The translations under genes and the position numbers were made by a program. The notes under the pieces were generated by a model, which worked only from the letters and a program-made list of their open reading frames with translations, ran no database searches and had not been told where the DNA came from. From contig JARUPY010000539.1 in NCBI GenBank assembly GCA_029817715.1, positions 9,151,501 to 9,215,500 on the forward strand: a stretch of 64,000 nt of DNA, in the 5' to 3' direction. The stretch is from Melastoma dodecandrum (taxonomy: Eukaryota; Streptophyta; Magnoliopsida; Myrtales; Melastomataceae). This document shows, one piece after another, positions 36,417-47,469 of the stretch (position 1 is the first letter of the stretch; every line of letters starts with the position of its first letter).

Positions 36417-36791
36417 ATGGCAATTTCAACTGCTGCCGCTAATTCATGCTCCTACCTGAATCTTTGTTGGTTCGTCTTGTTCGTGATCTTCTTATATATC
36501 ACGCAAAGCCAAGGGGTATCATTCCCCCCTTGTCCCGGTAAGCTTTGTTCCCCTCGTGGACTGTCTTTCTTCAGGCAGATTTTTGGTTTTGCTCCTTTGT
36601 GTGTTTGGGAGATTTCCAGGAAAAATATAACTGGAAAAAGTGATTCCACGAGATTGAGATTTAGAAACGTTTGTCGTTCCTCCTCCAAAAGGACTGATAA
36701 ACAAGTTCATCCGATTAATTTCTTTTTTCTTTCATTTTCAGGGGGCGTTAATCCAAGTCCTCCATCTCGCTCTCCTGGATGTGCCAACTAA
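36417..36791 (+). CDS. Small secreted peptide precursor, 56 aa, two exons
   Basis: Exons 36417-36537 and 36742-36791, with a GTAAGC donor and TTTTCAG acceptor, giving 56 residues. The N-terminus MAISTAAANSCSYLNLCW leads into a hydrophobic stretch (FVLFVIFLYI) and QSQG, a plausible signal peptide; the mature part would be ~23 residues with two Cys (PPCPGG... and ...SPGCAN) around PSPPSRS. The intron is in frame, so an unspliced 125-residue reading is possible, but the intron has the usual T-rich 3' end and the decayed paralogue at 34744 has the same exon layout. Function unknown: the SPPS core recalls proline-rich signalling peptides, but it does not fit IDA/PIP, CLE, CEP or EPF patterns. Confidence 0.6.
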   Translation: MAISTAAANSCSYLNLCWFVLFVIFLYITQSQGVSFPPCPGKLCSPRGLSFFRQIFGFAPLCVWEISRKNITGKSDSTRLRFRNVCRSSSKRTDKQVHPINFFFLSFSGGVNPSPPSRSPGCAN

Positions 36792-37775
36792 TCTCCGCGA
36801 AACTTGGTAAGATAAATCCCTGCAGCGTCATGCGTATCGAGAAGCAGATTGGCATGCGGAGCTGTTAGTAAACTACTATGCACTTTGTGACAGAATCAAT
36901 AAGACAATCTCAGGTGTATCATCTTAAGCTTCAGTAAAGAAATGATAAAACCCCGTTTTAATATGCTGATCTTGTATTCACTTCAACCTACGAGAATAAC
37001 AAACGATAACCGTCATTAGTCTCTTGCATATTCAGCGTGAATGCGTAATGTCGACAAATGAATGGCGGCGCACTCATTGTTTACGGGATACACGTTCAAT
37101 GAACCGAACCGGTATCACAATCTTATATGTTGTACATCCATTCCTTCTGGCCTGCCTTCGGAATTTGAAAGCTCTGTCTCTTTGATGAAGCTTCAACGAC
37201 CCAGTTAAGTAATGCGTCACCAGTGAAGCAAACCTAGGGGTTACGTTTTTCTAATACGTTTGACTCTATCAACATTTGAACAACAAACACGAAATTTCAA
37301 CCATTTGATAGTATGTCTGAAAAGAAGTCAAGCATTCACACTTACAATTAACTTCAGTTCTTTTGGACTCAATCAAACTTTTTGGTATTCCGTAAAATAT
37401 CAAAACCACCTGCTTCCTCCGCCACATTTGATTATTTCTTAATACATATTAGTGGGTCCACTCTTTTTCTTTTTGATATAATTAGTTCAAGGCTAGAATT
37501 CAGCACACGCCACTTTGGTGGATTATTTCAGCCAAGCCCTGCATGTAGTAACTACTGCAGTTCACTGTTTTTATATGTAGGTATCAATTTCCAACGAGAT
37601 GGATTATTGTTCTTCGAGAAATGTTCCTTTTTATGGTGGTCCCCAAAACAAATTCGTCTTTTATGGTTGTGAGTTTCAAATTTACCGTTTTACGACAGTT
37701 TCTCCCTTAACCTTTTCTTAATCTAAAAATTAACAAAAAATCCTTCAAGACTAACTTAGGAAACTTTACTTAAGC
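36792..37775. other. Unassigned AT-rich region
   Basis: 3' flank of the small peptide gene followed by AT-rich sequence; no ORF with recognisable features up to the pararetrovirus end. Confidence 0.4.
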
Positions 37776-37788
37776 GGTTCTGATACCA
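37776..37788 (-). promoter_or_regulatory. tRNA-Met primer-binding site
   Basis: Minus strand reads TGGTATCAGAACC; one or two changes from the caulimovirid consensus TGGTATCAGAGCC, complementary to initiator tRNA-Met. Marks the start of minus-strand DNA synthesis. Confidence 0.72.
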
Positions 37789-37881
37789 AATTACAAGGCT
37801 GAAGATAAGCGAAGCTAATCAACTCCCTAAAGAGTTAGATATCAGCATGCTGATATTCTTCAGAAATGCCAGGAATCGAAC

Positions 37882-38226
37882 TTAAGAGGTTTTTCCTAAT
37901 AGTCTTCGTCGTCGGCGTTCCACCAACCTCAAATACTCGTTTAAGTATTTTGAACTTGCCGTAAATCCGAGATTGGACTTAGCTTCAAGGAAATATTCCT
38001 CAAATTCATTTTGTACTAGAGTCAGTTCTTTTAATATCTTAGAATAACTTTCTATAAGCGTAGATAACTGGGTTATCTGTACCGATAGAATATCCAGTCG
38101 ATCTACTACAGTATTGAGAAGACCAGTAGTAGAATCCTTGCCCACCCGTGATCCAAATGGATTCGGACAATTAGTCATAAGAATGACTCGTGCACTACAC
38201 CATTTTAATTTCTTAATTAAAGTCAT
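37882..38226 (-). CDS. ORF in the pararetrovirus leader, coiled-coil and Arg-rich tail
   Basis: 114 codons, open, lying between the TATA box and the primer site. It contains a heptad-like stretch (VVDRLDILSVQITQLSTLIE) and a basic end with five consecutive Arg. Coiled coil plus basic tail recalls the virion-associated (ORF III-type) proteins of caulimovirids, but the position is unusual and I have no sequence match. It may also be chance coding or a leader ORF. Confidence 0.4.
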   Translation of the reverse strand: MTLIKKLKWCSARVILMTNCPNPFGSRVGKDSTTGLLNTVVDRLDILSVQITQLSTLIESYSKILKELTLVQNEFEEYFLEAKSNLGFTASSKYLNEYLRLVERRRRRLLGKTS

Positions 38227-38409
38227 CTCTCAAGACATAAAAAACTTATCATAAGATGCTTATCATACCTTACTCCAGTGGATAGCTCTGAGGGTTTACC
38301 AAGCTTCCGCAATTTCTAGAAATCAAAGAGTGTCTCACTTCTCAGCTTTGAGAATCCTGTGAGATGGAGAGGCTCTTCTGTGTCATCCGAATGCCCTTAT
38401 CGCGAGGGT

Positions 38410-38417
38410 CTTATATA
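38410..38417 (-). promoter_or_regulatory. Pregenomic RNA promoter TATA box
   Basis: Minus strand reads CTATATAAGACCCTC, a strong TATA box upstream of the leader and primer site, where the 35S-type promoter of a caulimovirid should be. Confidence 0.6.
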
Positions 38418-39208
38418 GACACTCCTCATCCAAACACAAGGTTTAGTCATAAAGACTTTTCCTTCAAGGTTTCGATTCGAAAATCTGACCTTAAGTTAGT
38501 TTTAATCAATTTTGATTAATTCTAACTACTCTGGATTCCTTGAGGTATTCTTGGAGAACGATCAAAGAATTTCGACTCAGAGATATGTGAGAAAAAATTC
38601 TCTATTCAGATCGCCTCGCCAAATGAGGTAGATGGTTGTCAAATATATACACAAAGAAGCTGGTGCCTATGCACTGTTTGCCAACTCAAAAAGTAAAAGA
38701 ATCTACTTTATCAAAAGATTACAAATCCTAGCTAGACTACAAAATTGTCTAATCTAACTTTATACAATTTTCTTCTCCCGTCTGCATCATTGCTCTGTCC
38801 TGGGAGATTCCTTCTTCGTTGGGTTTTGATGTTTCGCCAACTACTTCAAAGAGTCCTAGTCCTTCACAGTTTTGTCGGGCTCTCTCTTCATCTTGCTTAA
38901 ATCACTGTGCTAAGGATTTGTCTGTGTAGTCAGCGATTTTTCTCCAGACTTCAAAGGTGTCTATCCGGAGGCACAATTCAGAGTTTTCTCTCTTCCAAAA
39001 ACTATCTAGAAGATCCAAAACTCTTTCTCATCCTCGTTCCCCTGCTTGCTCATCTGCATAACTGAGATAGGAACGGAGGATCGTGACAGTTGTCATCCCG
39101 TCACTGAGCACATAGTATAACCTTGCGGGCAAATACGTGCTCCAGCACATCCTTTAAGAACTCAACTTTTATGGCTTTTCTTACGGTTTTGTCCTTGTAA
39201 TACTTTCA

Positions 39209-40923
39209 TCATAAATCCCTCTGATCAAGGTCTTGTCGTTGAGGTTCTATCAGATGCCTACTTTCACTAGGATGGATGTCCCAAGCTTGCATGTTGGGAA
39301 GAATTACTTTCCCAAACTTTTCATGTTCTTCCTCCTCCATCATAGTGCTAGTAATCAATGCCATGGCATACTTTGACTCGTATCCAAGGCATCTGAGTAT
39401 GAACTTTACCAAATGAGGCAACGATTCTATCTGTTCTGGTTTTGATATGTCAATCTCTAGAATATCGACAAAACCCGCATACAAATTTGGTAAAGCAACT
39501 CCCACCATACCTGAATTAATCCTCAGGGACGGCCACTTCTCCGATATCCAGTGCAGATACGGTTGAAGTACAGAGTTCTCCTCGAGAGAGGATTATCTCA
39601 TATCCACTACTACTTTTGAAGTCTCGTAGTCCTTGACCTCACATGGTAATATGGACATAGTCGTGGTAAGAATTTGCTGTCTATCCCTTACGGTTTTAGA
39701 CAGTTCTTCTCCATCTGCAGTCTTGTATGTTAACTTGGACTCCAGATCTTTGATGTACTCTATCGCTTTTGTTGCGAAAAACTCAATCTGGCGTTGGTAA
39801 TTATTTTTAATACCACCCATGAGTCCTCCACAGACAACGGTTGCATCCCAAGATAGGGATCCATCCTCGAAAGAGTCTAAATAAAAAACCAAGATCCATC
39901 TAGATCTTCATGACCTTTGTCATCGTGAGCTTGCTCACCAGGTTCAACCGAACCTCCTTCAGGAATTACTTCCTCAAGGTTCTCCTGAGTTTTAGGATTA
40001 CCTTCTTCGAGTGTGGTTGGTATTTCGTAGTTGAAATACTCGTCGTACTCCATTTCAGCTGCATCATCAGGTTCTTCCTTCTGAATTGGCTCGCCAATGA
40101 AGGCTTTAAACTTTGCCTCCTCTTCAGCATACTCAGTCTCCATTCGCTCCTTTTGTTCCTTCCGGCTTTGTAATAAAGCCTTATAGGACTTAACAGCTTG
40201 ACTTATGGAGATTTTCTGCTCTTTGGCCAGATGATTACGGCAGTAATTAAACTGCTCCGTGGTTAACGGATACCACCAAGGTTCTTCAACCTTTTCATCA
40301 TTCTCAGGACCAGAAGACTTAAGCTGCTTCGTTTTTCTCTTCTTCTTGGTTTTTCCTTGGGAATCAGCCTGGGCTTCTTCTTTCAGTTCTACCATCTTCG
40401 CTTTTCCCTTAGAGCTTACCTCTTCAGGATCAGCCACCCTCTCTTGAGAGTCTTTCATTGCGTTTCTCTTGGAGTTGACATTGTCTTCTCCCTTAGGACC
40501 GGTCATTCCCTTCTGGGAATTTTTCTCTGCCTTTCCTTTGGAATTGGTTATTACCTTTTCCTTAGGTTCAGCCATTCTCTTCTGAGAATCAATCTTCGTT
40601 TTTCCTTTAGAGTTAGCCGAAGCTTTCTCCTTAGGATCGACCATCTCCTTCTGGAGATCTGTTTCTGCTTTTCTCTTGGAGTTGGTGGTTACCTTCTCCT
40701 TGAGATTAGCCACTCCCTTCTGGGAATCCGCAGTTTTCAGCTTACTTGGACATTCGAATGATCTATGTCCAGGTCGCTTGCACTGCCAGAACAAAGCTGA
40801 TTTCGTTTCAGAATTGGAACCAGCATCACTATGCTCACTATCTCTCTTGTTAGGACATACCTTCTTTGAGTGTCCCTCCTGCTTGCATCCCTAGCAGATC
40901 TTTCTCTTCACGGCTGGATCCAT
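39209..40923 (-). pseudogene. Pararetrovirus downstream ORF: zinc knuckles, Lys-rich repeats, acidic tail
   Basis: Starts at 40923, overlapping the end of RNase H in another frame. It begins with a zinc knuckle broken by a stop (IC*GCKQEGHSKKVCP), then a second (FWQCKRPGHRSFECP, first Cys replaced by Phe). 40730-40330 encodes about six diverged copies of a ~22-residue Lys/Ser-rich unit (e.g. NSKGKTKIDSQKRMAEPKEK). An acidic region follows to 39877, and further pieces continue at 39892-39593 and 39508-39209. Position after RT-RNase H suggests the transactivator/inclusion-body gene of caulimovirids, but no diagnostic motif is seen. Confidence 0.6.
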
Positions 40924-41461
40924 CTGCAAGTTCTCTAGAGAGAGAGTTGGCTATTATGTTTTTGTCTGAAGAGATATACTCGACATCGAATTTATAATAG
41001 CTAAACCATTCCTGCAATATCAAAAGTCTAGTCTGCCTAGCCTCCTTGAGGTTCAGACTTATAAACCTTTTTACATAGGTCGAGTCAGAGCGCATTAAGA
41101 ATTTCTTTGGTGCCAAAAAGATGTAAACGGCTTTTATTCCATTTTTAAAAGCCAATACCTCTTTTCGTGTATCGGGTATCGGGTATCGGAGTTCGTACCC
41201 CTTAAAACTCCCCGACCAATACTTACAAATGGGTTCAGGCTTTCTTCCTTTAATTTTAAGGACAGCCCCCCAACACTCGTTAGAAGCATCAATTTCCAAG
41301 ACTAGCTCATCCTTATCAGATGGTAAAGAGAGTTGAGGTAGATTTTTAACCTTTCTCTTAATTCTCTGAATAGCATGAGTATCCTCATCTTCCCATAACC
41401 AATGATTCACAGAAGATATTTTCTTTGAAATCCTCCCTAGATCTTGGGAAAGATCTTTCAC
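40924..41461 (-). pseudogene. Pararetrovirus RNase H
   Basis: Degrades the RNA strand during reverse transcription. Contains LVLEIDASNECWGAVLK (first catalytic Asp), YPIPDTRKEVLAFKNGI (Glu region in changed form) and FLMRSDSTYVKRF (Asp), then VEYISSDKNIIANSLSREL. The link back to RT (41462-41594) is broken by stops. Confidence 0.85.
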
Positions 41462-41594
41462 AAACTTTCTTGCATAGTTAACAAATCCACAAAATCTATG
41501 GACTTGTTTCTATCCTCAAGTCTGTCAGGAAAATCAACAATTTTTTCGGCAATATGGCTTTGCAATTTAATTTTTCCTTGCTCAATCTCCATGC

Positions 41595-42120
41595 CTAAAA
41601 ATTAACTAACTCCTTAAACCATTCTATCTTTCTTTCTGATAGAATCATGCCCTTCTGTCGGAAGACATCAGTCACCTTATCAAGGTTCCTCATGTGGTCG
41701 TCTTCAGCCTGACTGTAGACTAACACATCGTCTATATAGACCGCACAAAATTTTCGGACCTGCTTGAAAGCATTATCCATTTTGCGCTGGAACACGGCTG
41801 GAGCATTTTTTAGGCCGAACGGCATCACCAGCCATTCAAACATTCCTTGCGGAGCATTGAAGGCAGTTAGAGGAATCGACTCTTCTTCCATCTTGAGTTG
41901 CCAGTATCCACTTTTCAAGTCAAATTTAGAAAAGAATTTTGGTTGGCTCAAACTAACTCTATCAATTAGGTCTTCTGTAGTGGGAATCTTATAGTCATCA
42001 TCTTTGGTGGCTTTGTTAAGCTGACGATAGTCTATAACCATTCATGCTTTCCCTCATACCTGCTCGACAAGATTAATTACCATAAAGGCAGGACTAGAAT
42101 GCGGACTGTAACTGTCCCTA
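41595..42120 (-). pseudogene. Pararetrovirus reverse transcriptase
   Basis: Copies pregenomic RNA. Motifs in order: SPAFMVINL (42110-42080), MVIDYRQLNKATKDDDY, FFSKFDLKSGYWQLKM, EWLVMPFGLKNAPAVFQRKM and the catalytic box AVYIDDVLVYS. Stops near 42050 cut it off from the protease. RT core residues are otherwise intact. Confidence 0.9.
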
Positions 42121-43430
42121 ATCAAGCCTTTTCCAAGCAACTCAGGAATTTTTTTGTCAAATTCCTCAACCATTTCAGCCGTATACGTAATGTTTCTGGC
42201 TCTTATAATGGTTTCGGGATCCTTTAATTCGAGTCTAGCCTTTAGGCTATTCCGACTCCATAATTTTAATGGATCTTCACTAAAATTATCGGCAAGTTTT
42301 ACAAGGAACTTATCCCATTTTGTCCCTGTTATCTTTACTGCCCTACACGCTTCTTGTTTCGGAAACAAGTCGTCATACCAGCTAGAACTCCTGGTATTCG
42401 TTGGGGAAAACAGGGTTTGCGCCCATAAGTCATTCTCATCCAATCGTTGGGGAAAACAGGGTTTGCGCTGAGCTCGCACTCTGAAAGCTCGTTCACATGG
42501 TGAACTACCACAATATTTTGTCCGTTTTACCGTATAGAACCCAAACTTTAACCTCAATTTAGGTTCTTGTAGAATACTGATTTTTACCCCACTTATGGAC
42601 ACATGATGGACGTCCTGCACAAAAGGTAAATTTTCCTTTTGTCCCTTTAGAAAGGCATTACCAATTATGATGTCTGCCTCTAATAAAGGATGGGCTAGGA
42701 TCTCTTTAATGATGAAGTGCTGTCCACCAATAAAGACAGGCACATTATTTGCCTGATGGCTAACAATTGTCGCCATTCCATCTACATTCACCATATGGAT
42801 GGGTTTCTGCAGTGGTTTCCACCACTCAACTGGTAGCGCATTTAGTTTAGCACAGCTTATGCTACACCCAGTGTCTATCAAAGTATCAAGAGAATACTCA
42901 TAGTATCCAGGAAATTTGAAAGTATCAAGAGAATACTCATATGTGCTCAAGTCTTCCTTCCTGACACTAAACCCAGTATTTCTAGGTACTTCTTGGGATG
43001 GTTCTATCATTCTCCAGATTTCGTCTACTGACATAGACCTCTGCTCGGCTATTTGCTTAATAACCTTACAGACTTTAGGAATACTGGATAAAGAGTTATC
43101 CGGATAGGTAACTCTCATCATCCATATTGATTCCTCTCTCGGTTGATCTACCGGAACTTCATAGACTGGTAATGATACCTGTCTATATCATACGATTCTA
43201 CCCGTATGTTGAGACGGGCTCCTCGAATCTGTAGACCTTCGAGACATTTCTTCTATTAGTGGTAGAGCAGATGCTTCTGCTGGTCTAGACACAATTATGT
43301 CTTCTCCCACATCACTAGCTCTAGAAGAAACATCAGAGGGCATTTGAATTCTTGGCTCTTTCAGGAATGGTATCCTCATAGGTAAATGCCTGTCAGCTCT
43401 AAAACTATCTCTAGACGGTTCTCCCAACAT
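42121..43430 (-). pseudogene. Pararetrovirus aspartic protease region
   Basis: Processes the polyprotein. The active-site motif is LIDTGCSISCAKLNALP, followed by a strand with NNVPVFIGGQHFIIKEI and the flap/end PLLEADIIIGNAFL. 43430-43188 upstream is a Ser/Arg-rich linker in another frame. Two near-identical 26-bp stretches at 42394-42419 and 42445-42470 show a small local duplication. Confidence 0.82.
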
Positions 43431-43553
43431 TAAAGAAATCTCGTTACCTCTCTTTCGGATATTAGCCGCGCTAATCGGTCTAGAGCTATTACCAGGCTCA
43501 GTCAGTGGCCAGGTTAACTCCAGTGGGTTTACCTCTCGCCTATAAAATTGTTG

Positions 43554-44238
43554 TTAGTTATTATGACCTTCCTCGAACAACTCAGTAAGTCTTGAGATGT
43601 TTCTCACAGCTGGACTAGTGGTATTTACCAATCGGTAAATCACCCTAGTGTGATACGCCAAAAACTTGGCCTGGGAATTCATTCTATCCATATTCATTGA
43701 TTTAATCCTTAAGGTCAATGAATTTCCCAAATAATGATCGTTCAAGGCCATCATGAAATTTGGATGGACATGGAACCATACAGGGTCATGTGCAAGGTTG
43801 GCCTGTATACCTGATATCAGCTGATCTCGAAAACTCTCGCCATCTTTTATCGATCACAGCTGCTACCACAGGACTATCCGCTGGAAGATGGAATAGCGGA
43901 ATTAACCCAATGTGTATATAGTTGTATACACCTCTCGCATGTTGTAGGGTTTCCCTAATGCGTTGTACGTTTAGTAATGGGATATCCAAAGTCTCAAGTT
44001 CCGTACTTGTAACTTGAGCCGTTGCTTCTGTTTGTGAGATGTCTATTATAGATCTAAAATTAAATCTTGAAACATTATAGACTTCTCTCACATTAACATT
44101 AGGCGACCTCCATTCCAGGACTGACTGGGATGGATCTTCGTACTGGTGAGAATCCTCCAGTACCTGATTCGATGTTTCCAAGGGAACCATCTCATCACCA
44201 TCTCCATTTTGCTCTGCTGTCATCATGAACAGATGCAT
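43554..44238 (-). pseudogene. Pararetrovirus movement protein (30K type)
   Basis: Lets virus pass plasmodesmata. Segments in two frames: 44238-43786 with HARGVYNYIHIGLIPLFHLP, and 43754-43554 with MMALNDHYLGNSLTLRIKS and FLAYHTRVIYRLVNT, the order of the caulimovirid 30K core. The usual conserved Asp region is damaged and a frame change separates the halves. Confidence 0.72.
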
Positions 44239-44301
44239 TTTCCAGAGATCAGAATCTTCTTCTTAGTCTGTATCGTAATTGGATACAACTTCATAGATAG
44301 A

Positions 44302-45981
44302 TTATACTTCCAAGCCTAAGTCAGAAATATCCTGCTTATCTATTGGTTCATAAGCCGGGATTTCATCTTCATGACTCTTGTCATCTAGAAACACCATTCG
44401 GAGTCTTTCTCTCCTTTGGTTCTTCCGAGGACAAGTATCCGCTTTGTAGGTTTTTGATCCACAAAACCAGCAACAACTGTAGTTGCTCAACGGCTTCCCT
44501 TTCGGACATTTAGGTTCTCTGCCATGCTTTCGCTTAAAGGCTTCGATCCTATCTTTATCCTTAAGGTTAGTTCGTCTCCTCACACACCTCCTTGGTTTGT
44601 CAGCAAGACCTCCGCTTTGTTTTTTCTGGAGGTCTCTTTTCGGCCAAACTTTCCTCTTATTGTATCAAACAAATTTTCTTTTCTTCGGAAATTTTCTTGC
44701 TCTAATTGATTCACCTGAAGTATCACATCCATAGCTCCCATGTACATATTCAATATGAGAAAAACAGCACTTGTTCAGGTAAGCAACTTCGTAGTTGCCT
44801 CCTTAACCTGGAGCTCAGTACACGCTTTCCACATCGCGTACTTAACCGCCTGAATTTTTCCTCCGAGTCTAGAGACAATTTTTTCTTCATCAGAAGTAAT
44901 TCATAGGCCTTTTGCGCAATTTTCGGTCAAGGTTCTGGAAGTTTTGCAAAAAAGGTTCCCAATATGAACTGTTGAGAAACTACGTCCAGATTGTAATAAT
45001 ACTTCTGGAATTCACATACGTAGCTATCAAACCAGCACATATCACAGATCTATAGTTTAACCAGAGCAGTCAACGATTACGCTTTTTCCATAGTTTTAGT
45101 GGATAACGAAAAACCACAGAATTCCCGTTTTAATGCATCAGCGATGATTGCTAACACACCATCAATGGTCAGCGCTTGATCTATCTGTTCTTTGATGTCA
45201 GTATGAGCCACCAAAAATTTCCAGTATTTTTGCGCCGTTCCCATGAGGGCTGCCACACTTTACTCGTATAGTGATCTAGGGGATAATATCCCAGCAGACG
45301 CAGTCATTCGAATTAGTGATAACCACTCATCTATCTTTTCAGATACGTGCTTCTCACAATCTATATCTAGAAAAACACCAGGGGTAATTATTGGCTTTAA
45401 TACATTATCCTTTGGAACAAACACTTGTTTAGTTCTTTGAGGATAATCGGGCATGTAAATTTCCCTTTTCGCAGTCACCAATTCATTAAACGTGCGATTG
45501 TCTAAATGAACTGGAATTTCCTCTGCCAGGCCTAAGGCTTTCCTTAGTCCTTCGCCAACTCTCCACTTTGAGAGTTCAAATTTACATTTCGCTTTTGTGA
45601 GTCTAAAATGTAAGGAGCTACTGACTCCTTGTACGTTTCATCAACACTTTTGCCTTGATTCTGTTTGGAATTTCTTTGTCACAGTTTCAATTTTTCGACG
45701 AATTTTCCCATAGTACTTTCCAGTCCAGAAGTCGCCTCAGCTTCAGGCCTTTTTAAACTTCTTTCATGCTCAGTCGAGTCTAACATCTTGTTCACTATAG
45801 AACCTACTTCCCGATCAAGGTGGTTTCGGTTCTCAAGACTTTCTGTACTCCCCTGAATAGTTAGCTGAGTTAAAATATCATTTATACTCTTGCTAATTCC
45901 ATAAGGAGACATCCTAGACTCTGAAACGAATCATGACGGAGGTCCAGAAGGATTTCCCGAAGATTTTCCTTCTCCAGCCAT
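44302..45981 (-). pseudogene. Pararetrovirus first ORF, coat-protein-like
   Basis: Begins MAGEGKSSGNPSGPPS at 45981, with a stop after 16 codons; continues in pieces at 45912-45679, 45481-45260 and intervening frames. It ends with a Lys/Arg-rich stretch and a zinc knuckle CWFCGSKTYKADTCP at 44583-44302 (Tyr stands where the His-containing GH is expected), the nucleic-acid-binding motif of caulimovirid coat proteins, then an acidic tail. Extensively broken. Confidence 0.65.
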
Positions 45982-47469
45982 CTCAATGACTTATTTGAAA
46001 ATTTTTCAAAATTTTGGGCTAAATTAAGCTATTAGAAAAAGTTAAAAATTAAGGTGCGGTAAAAAGGGAATTTTAGAACTTACCTACCTAAAAGACAAAA
46101 TTTTTTGTTTTCCGGGGGTAAATCGGAACTATCCTCATTGTTCTTACATTTACTACTTCTTATCTTCGTACATGTTCGATCATTGTTCTTACTTTTATAG
46201 CACATTTTTTTCCTATATATCAGTGGCATATTCATATATGTGGCCCATATTTTTCTTCATGTCATTTATTCATACTTATATTTACATCTTCCTACGGTTA
46301 TAATGTCTATAAGCATATGGAATCGTGAAAATTACTTTGACGACTTTCATAAATATTTCGAACACGCAGACAGTATTAAGCTGTCATGAATAAGTTGTTG
46401 TTAGCCTCCTTTAGTTTGAAAAAATTTAAAAATTCTCAATATTGAAAAGGGAGACGTTACAAATACAATACGTGGCAAAGTCATATGTGAAAGAATTTTA
46501 GGGTGAAAGGTTACGAGTCTTTGGACATGTTTATTATTAGTAATTATGTTGATGAGATTGATAACACCCTCCCCGGTAGTCATTTCGCGTCGCAATCATG
46601 ACATTTCATTGCATGCCTCTTTGTGGAACTTAACTTACATATAGGATGCAGACCAGTATCCCACCTAAACGTTATCGAAAGAAACCTCCACCTCCCATCC
46701 GGGAAAGTTGAAGCAACATAAAGCAGCGTATGATATCATTCATATTACAGAATCTCATCTACAATTGATGTGCGCGGTTTGTTGGCTTTTGTTTTGAGAT
46801 GGTTATTGAATTAAAACGACATTAATGTCAGTTATTAATATTATTTAATTGTATCATCGTAATTAACAATGAATAATTATGTTTCACAGCATCCGAAGTT
46901 CTGAAAAATTACTTTAACGTGATTACAGGGCGAGGAGTGCAACCTTGTTCCTCGTTCATGGAGCGATAAAGAAAAGTGAAAGTAGATAATGGCATAGAAA
47001 AGTCAACGGAAACATAGGCTTAAAAAAACGCACAGCATCCAACCTGGTCGGTGTAATTCAAGAAACAACAACACTGAGACAGGACAAGAAAGAAAACATT
47101 CCCTGGGTCATCAAAAGGCCACTAGATGGAAGCTCTAGTTCTCCATGGGAAATGCTTTGTCGAAGTAGTAAAACAGGTGTTAGTTCGCCAAAATTATGGA
47201 AGTATAGAAAGTAGTGTAAATGATGTTGAAGCTTTACGGCATGCTCTTCAGAGATGTTGAGGCAGTCATCGTCGGACATCCAAAGCGACCATATATCCAC
47301 ATTCCACTCGAGACAGACATAAAATTCATCAAAAATATTTAGGGCTGCGGATGCCTCGGTCGAGCTGCCATCGAATAGCCTAGTTCAAATATGATCGAGG
47401 TGCTAATCGGCTGTTGATGCATGATGTCTTTAGCTTACCCAACGATGTTAAGTTCTCTGTAATGTCAAC
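45982..47469. other. Unassigned AT-rich region between virus and Athila
   Basis: No domain or supported ORF. The true right border of the pararetrovirus must lie a little above 45981 but cannot be fixed by eye. Confidence 0.4.

Larger units (their letters stand above)
37776..45981 (-). mobile_element. Endogenous pararetrovirus (Caulimoviridae), near full length
   Basis: An ~8.2-kb block on the minus strand encodes, in order, a coat-like region with a zinc knuckle, a 30K-type movement protein, aspartic protease, RT, RNase H and a further zinc-knuckle ORF, followed by a TATA box, leader and a tRNA-Met primer site at the far end. No LTRs flank it. Length and content fit one complete circular genome opened next to the primer site. 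Coat before movement protein is the order of cavemo-/solendoviruses rather than caulimo- or petuviruses (family knowledge; assignment tentative). Stops and frameshifts occur in most ORFs, so it is an old, defective copy. Confidence 0.85.

Noticed and set aside
36742..36791. C-terminus as an IDA/PIP signalling peptide
   Set aside because: The SPPS core is suggestive but the required GPGH-type ending is missing and two Cys are present.
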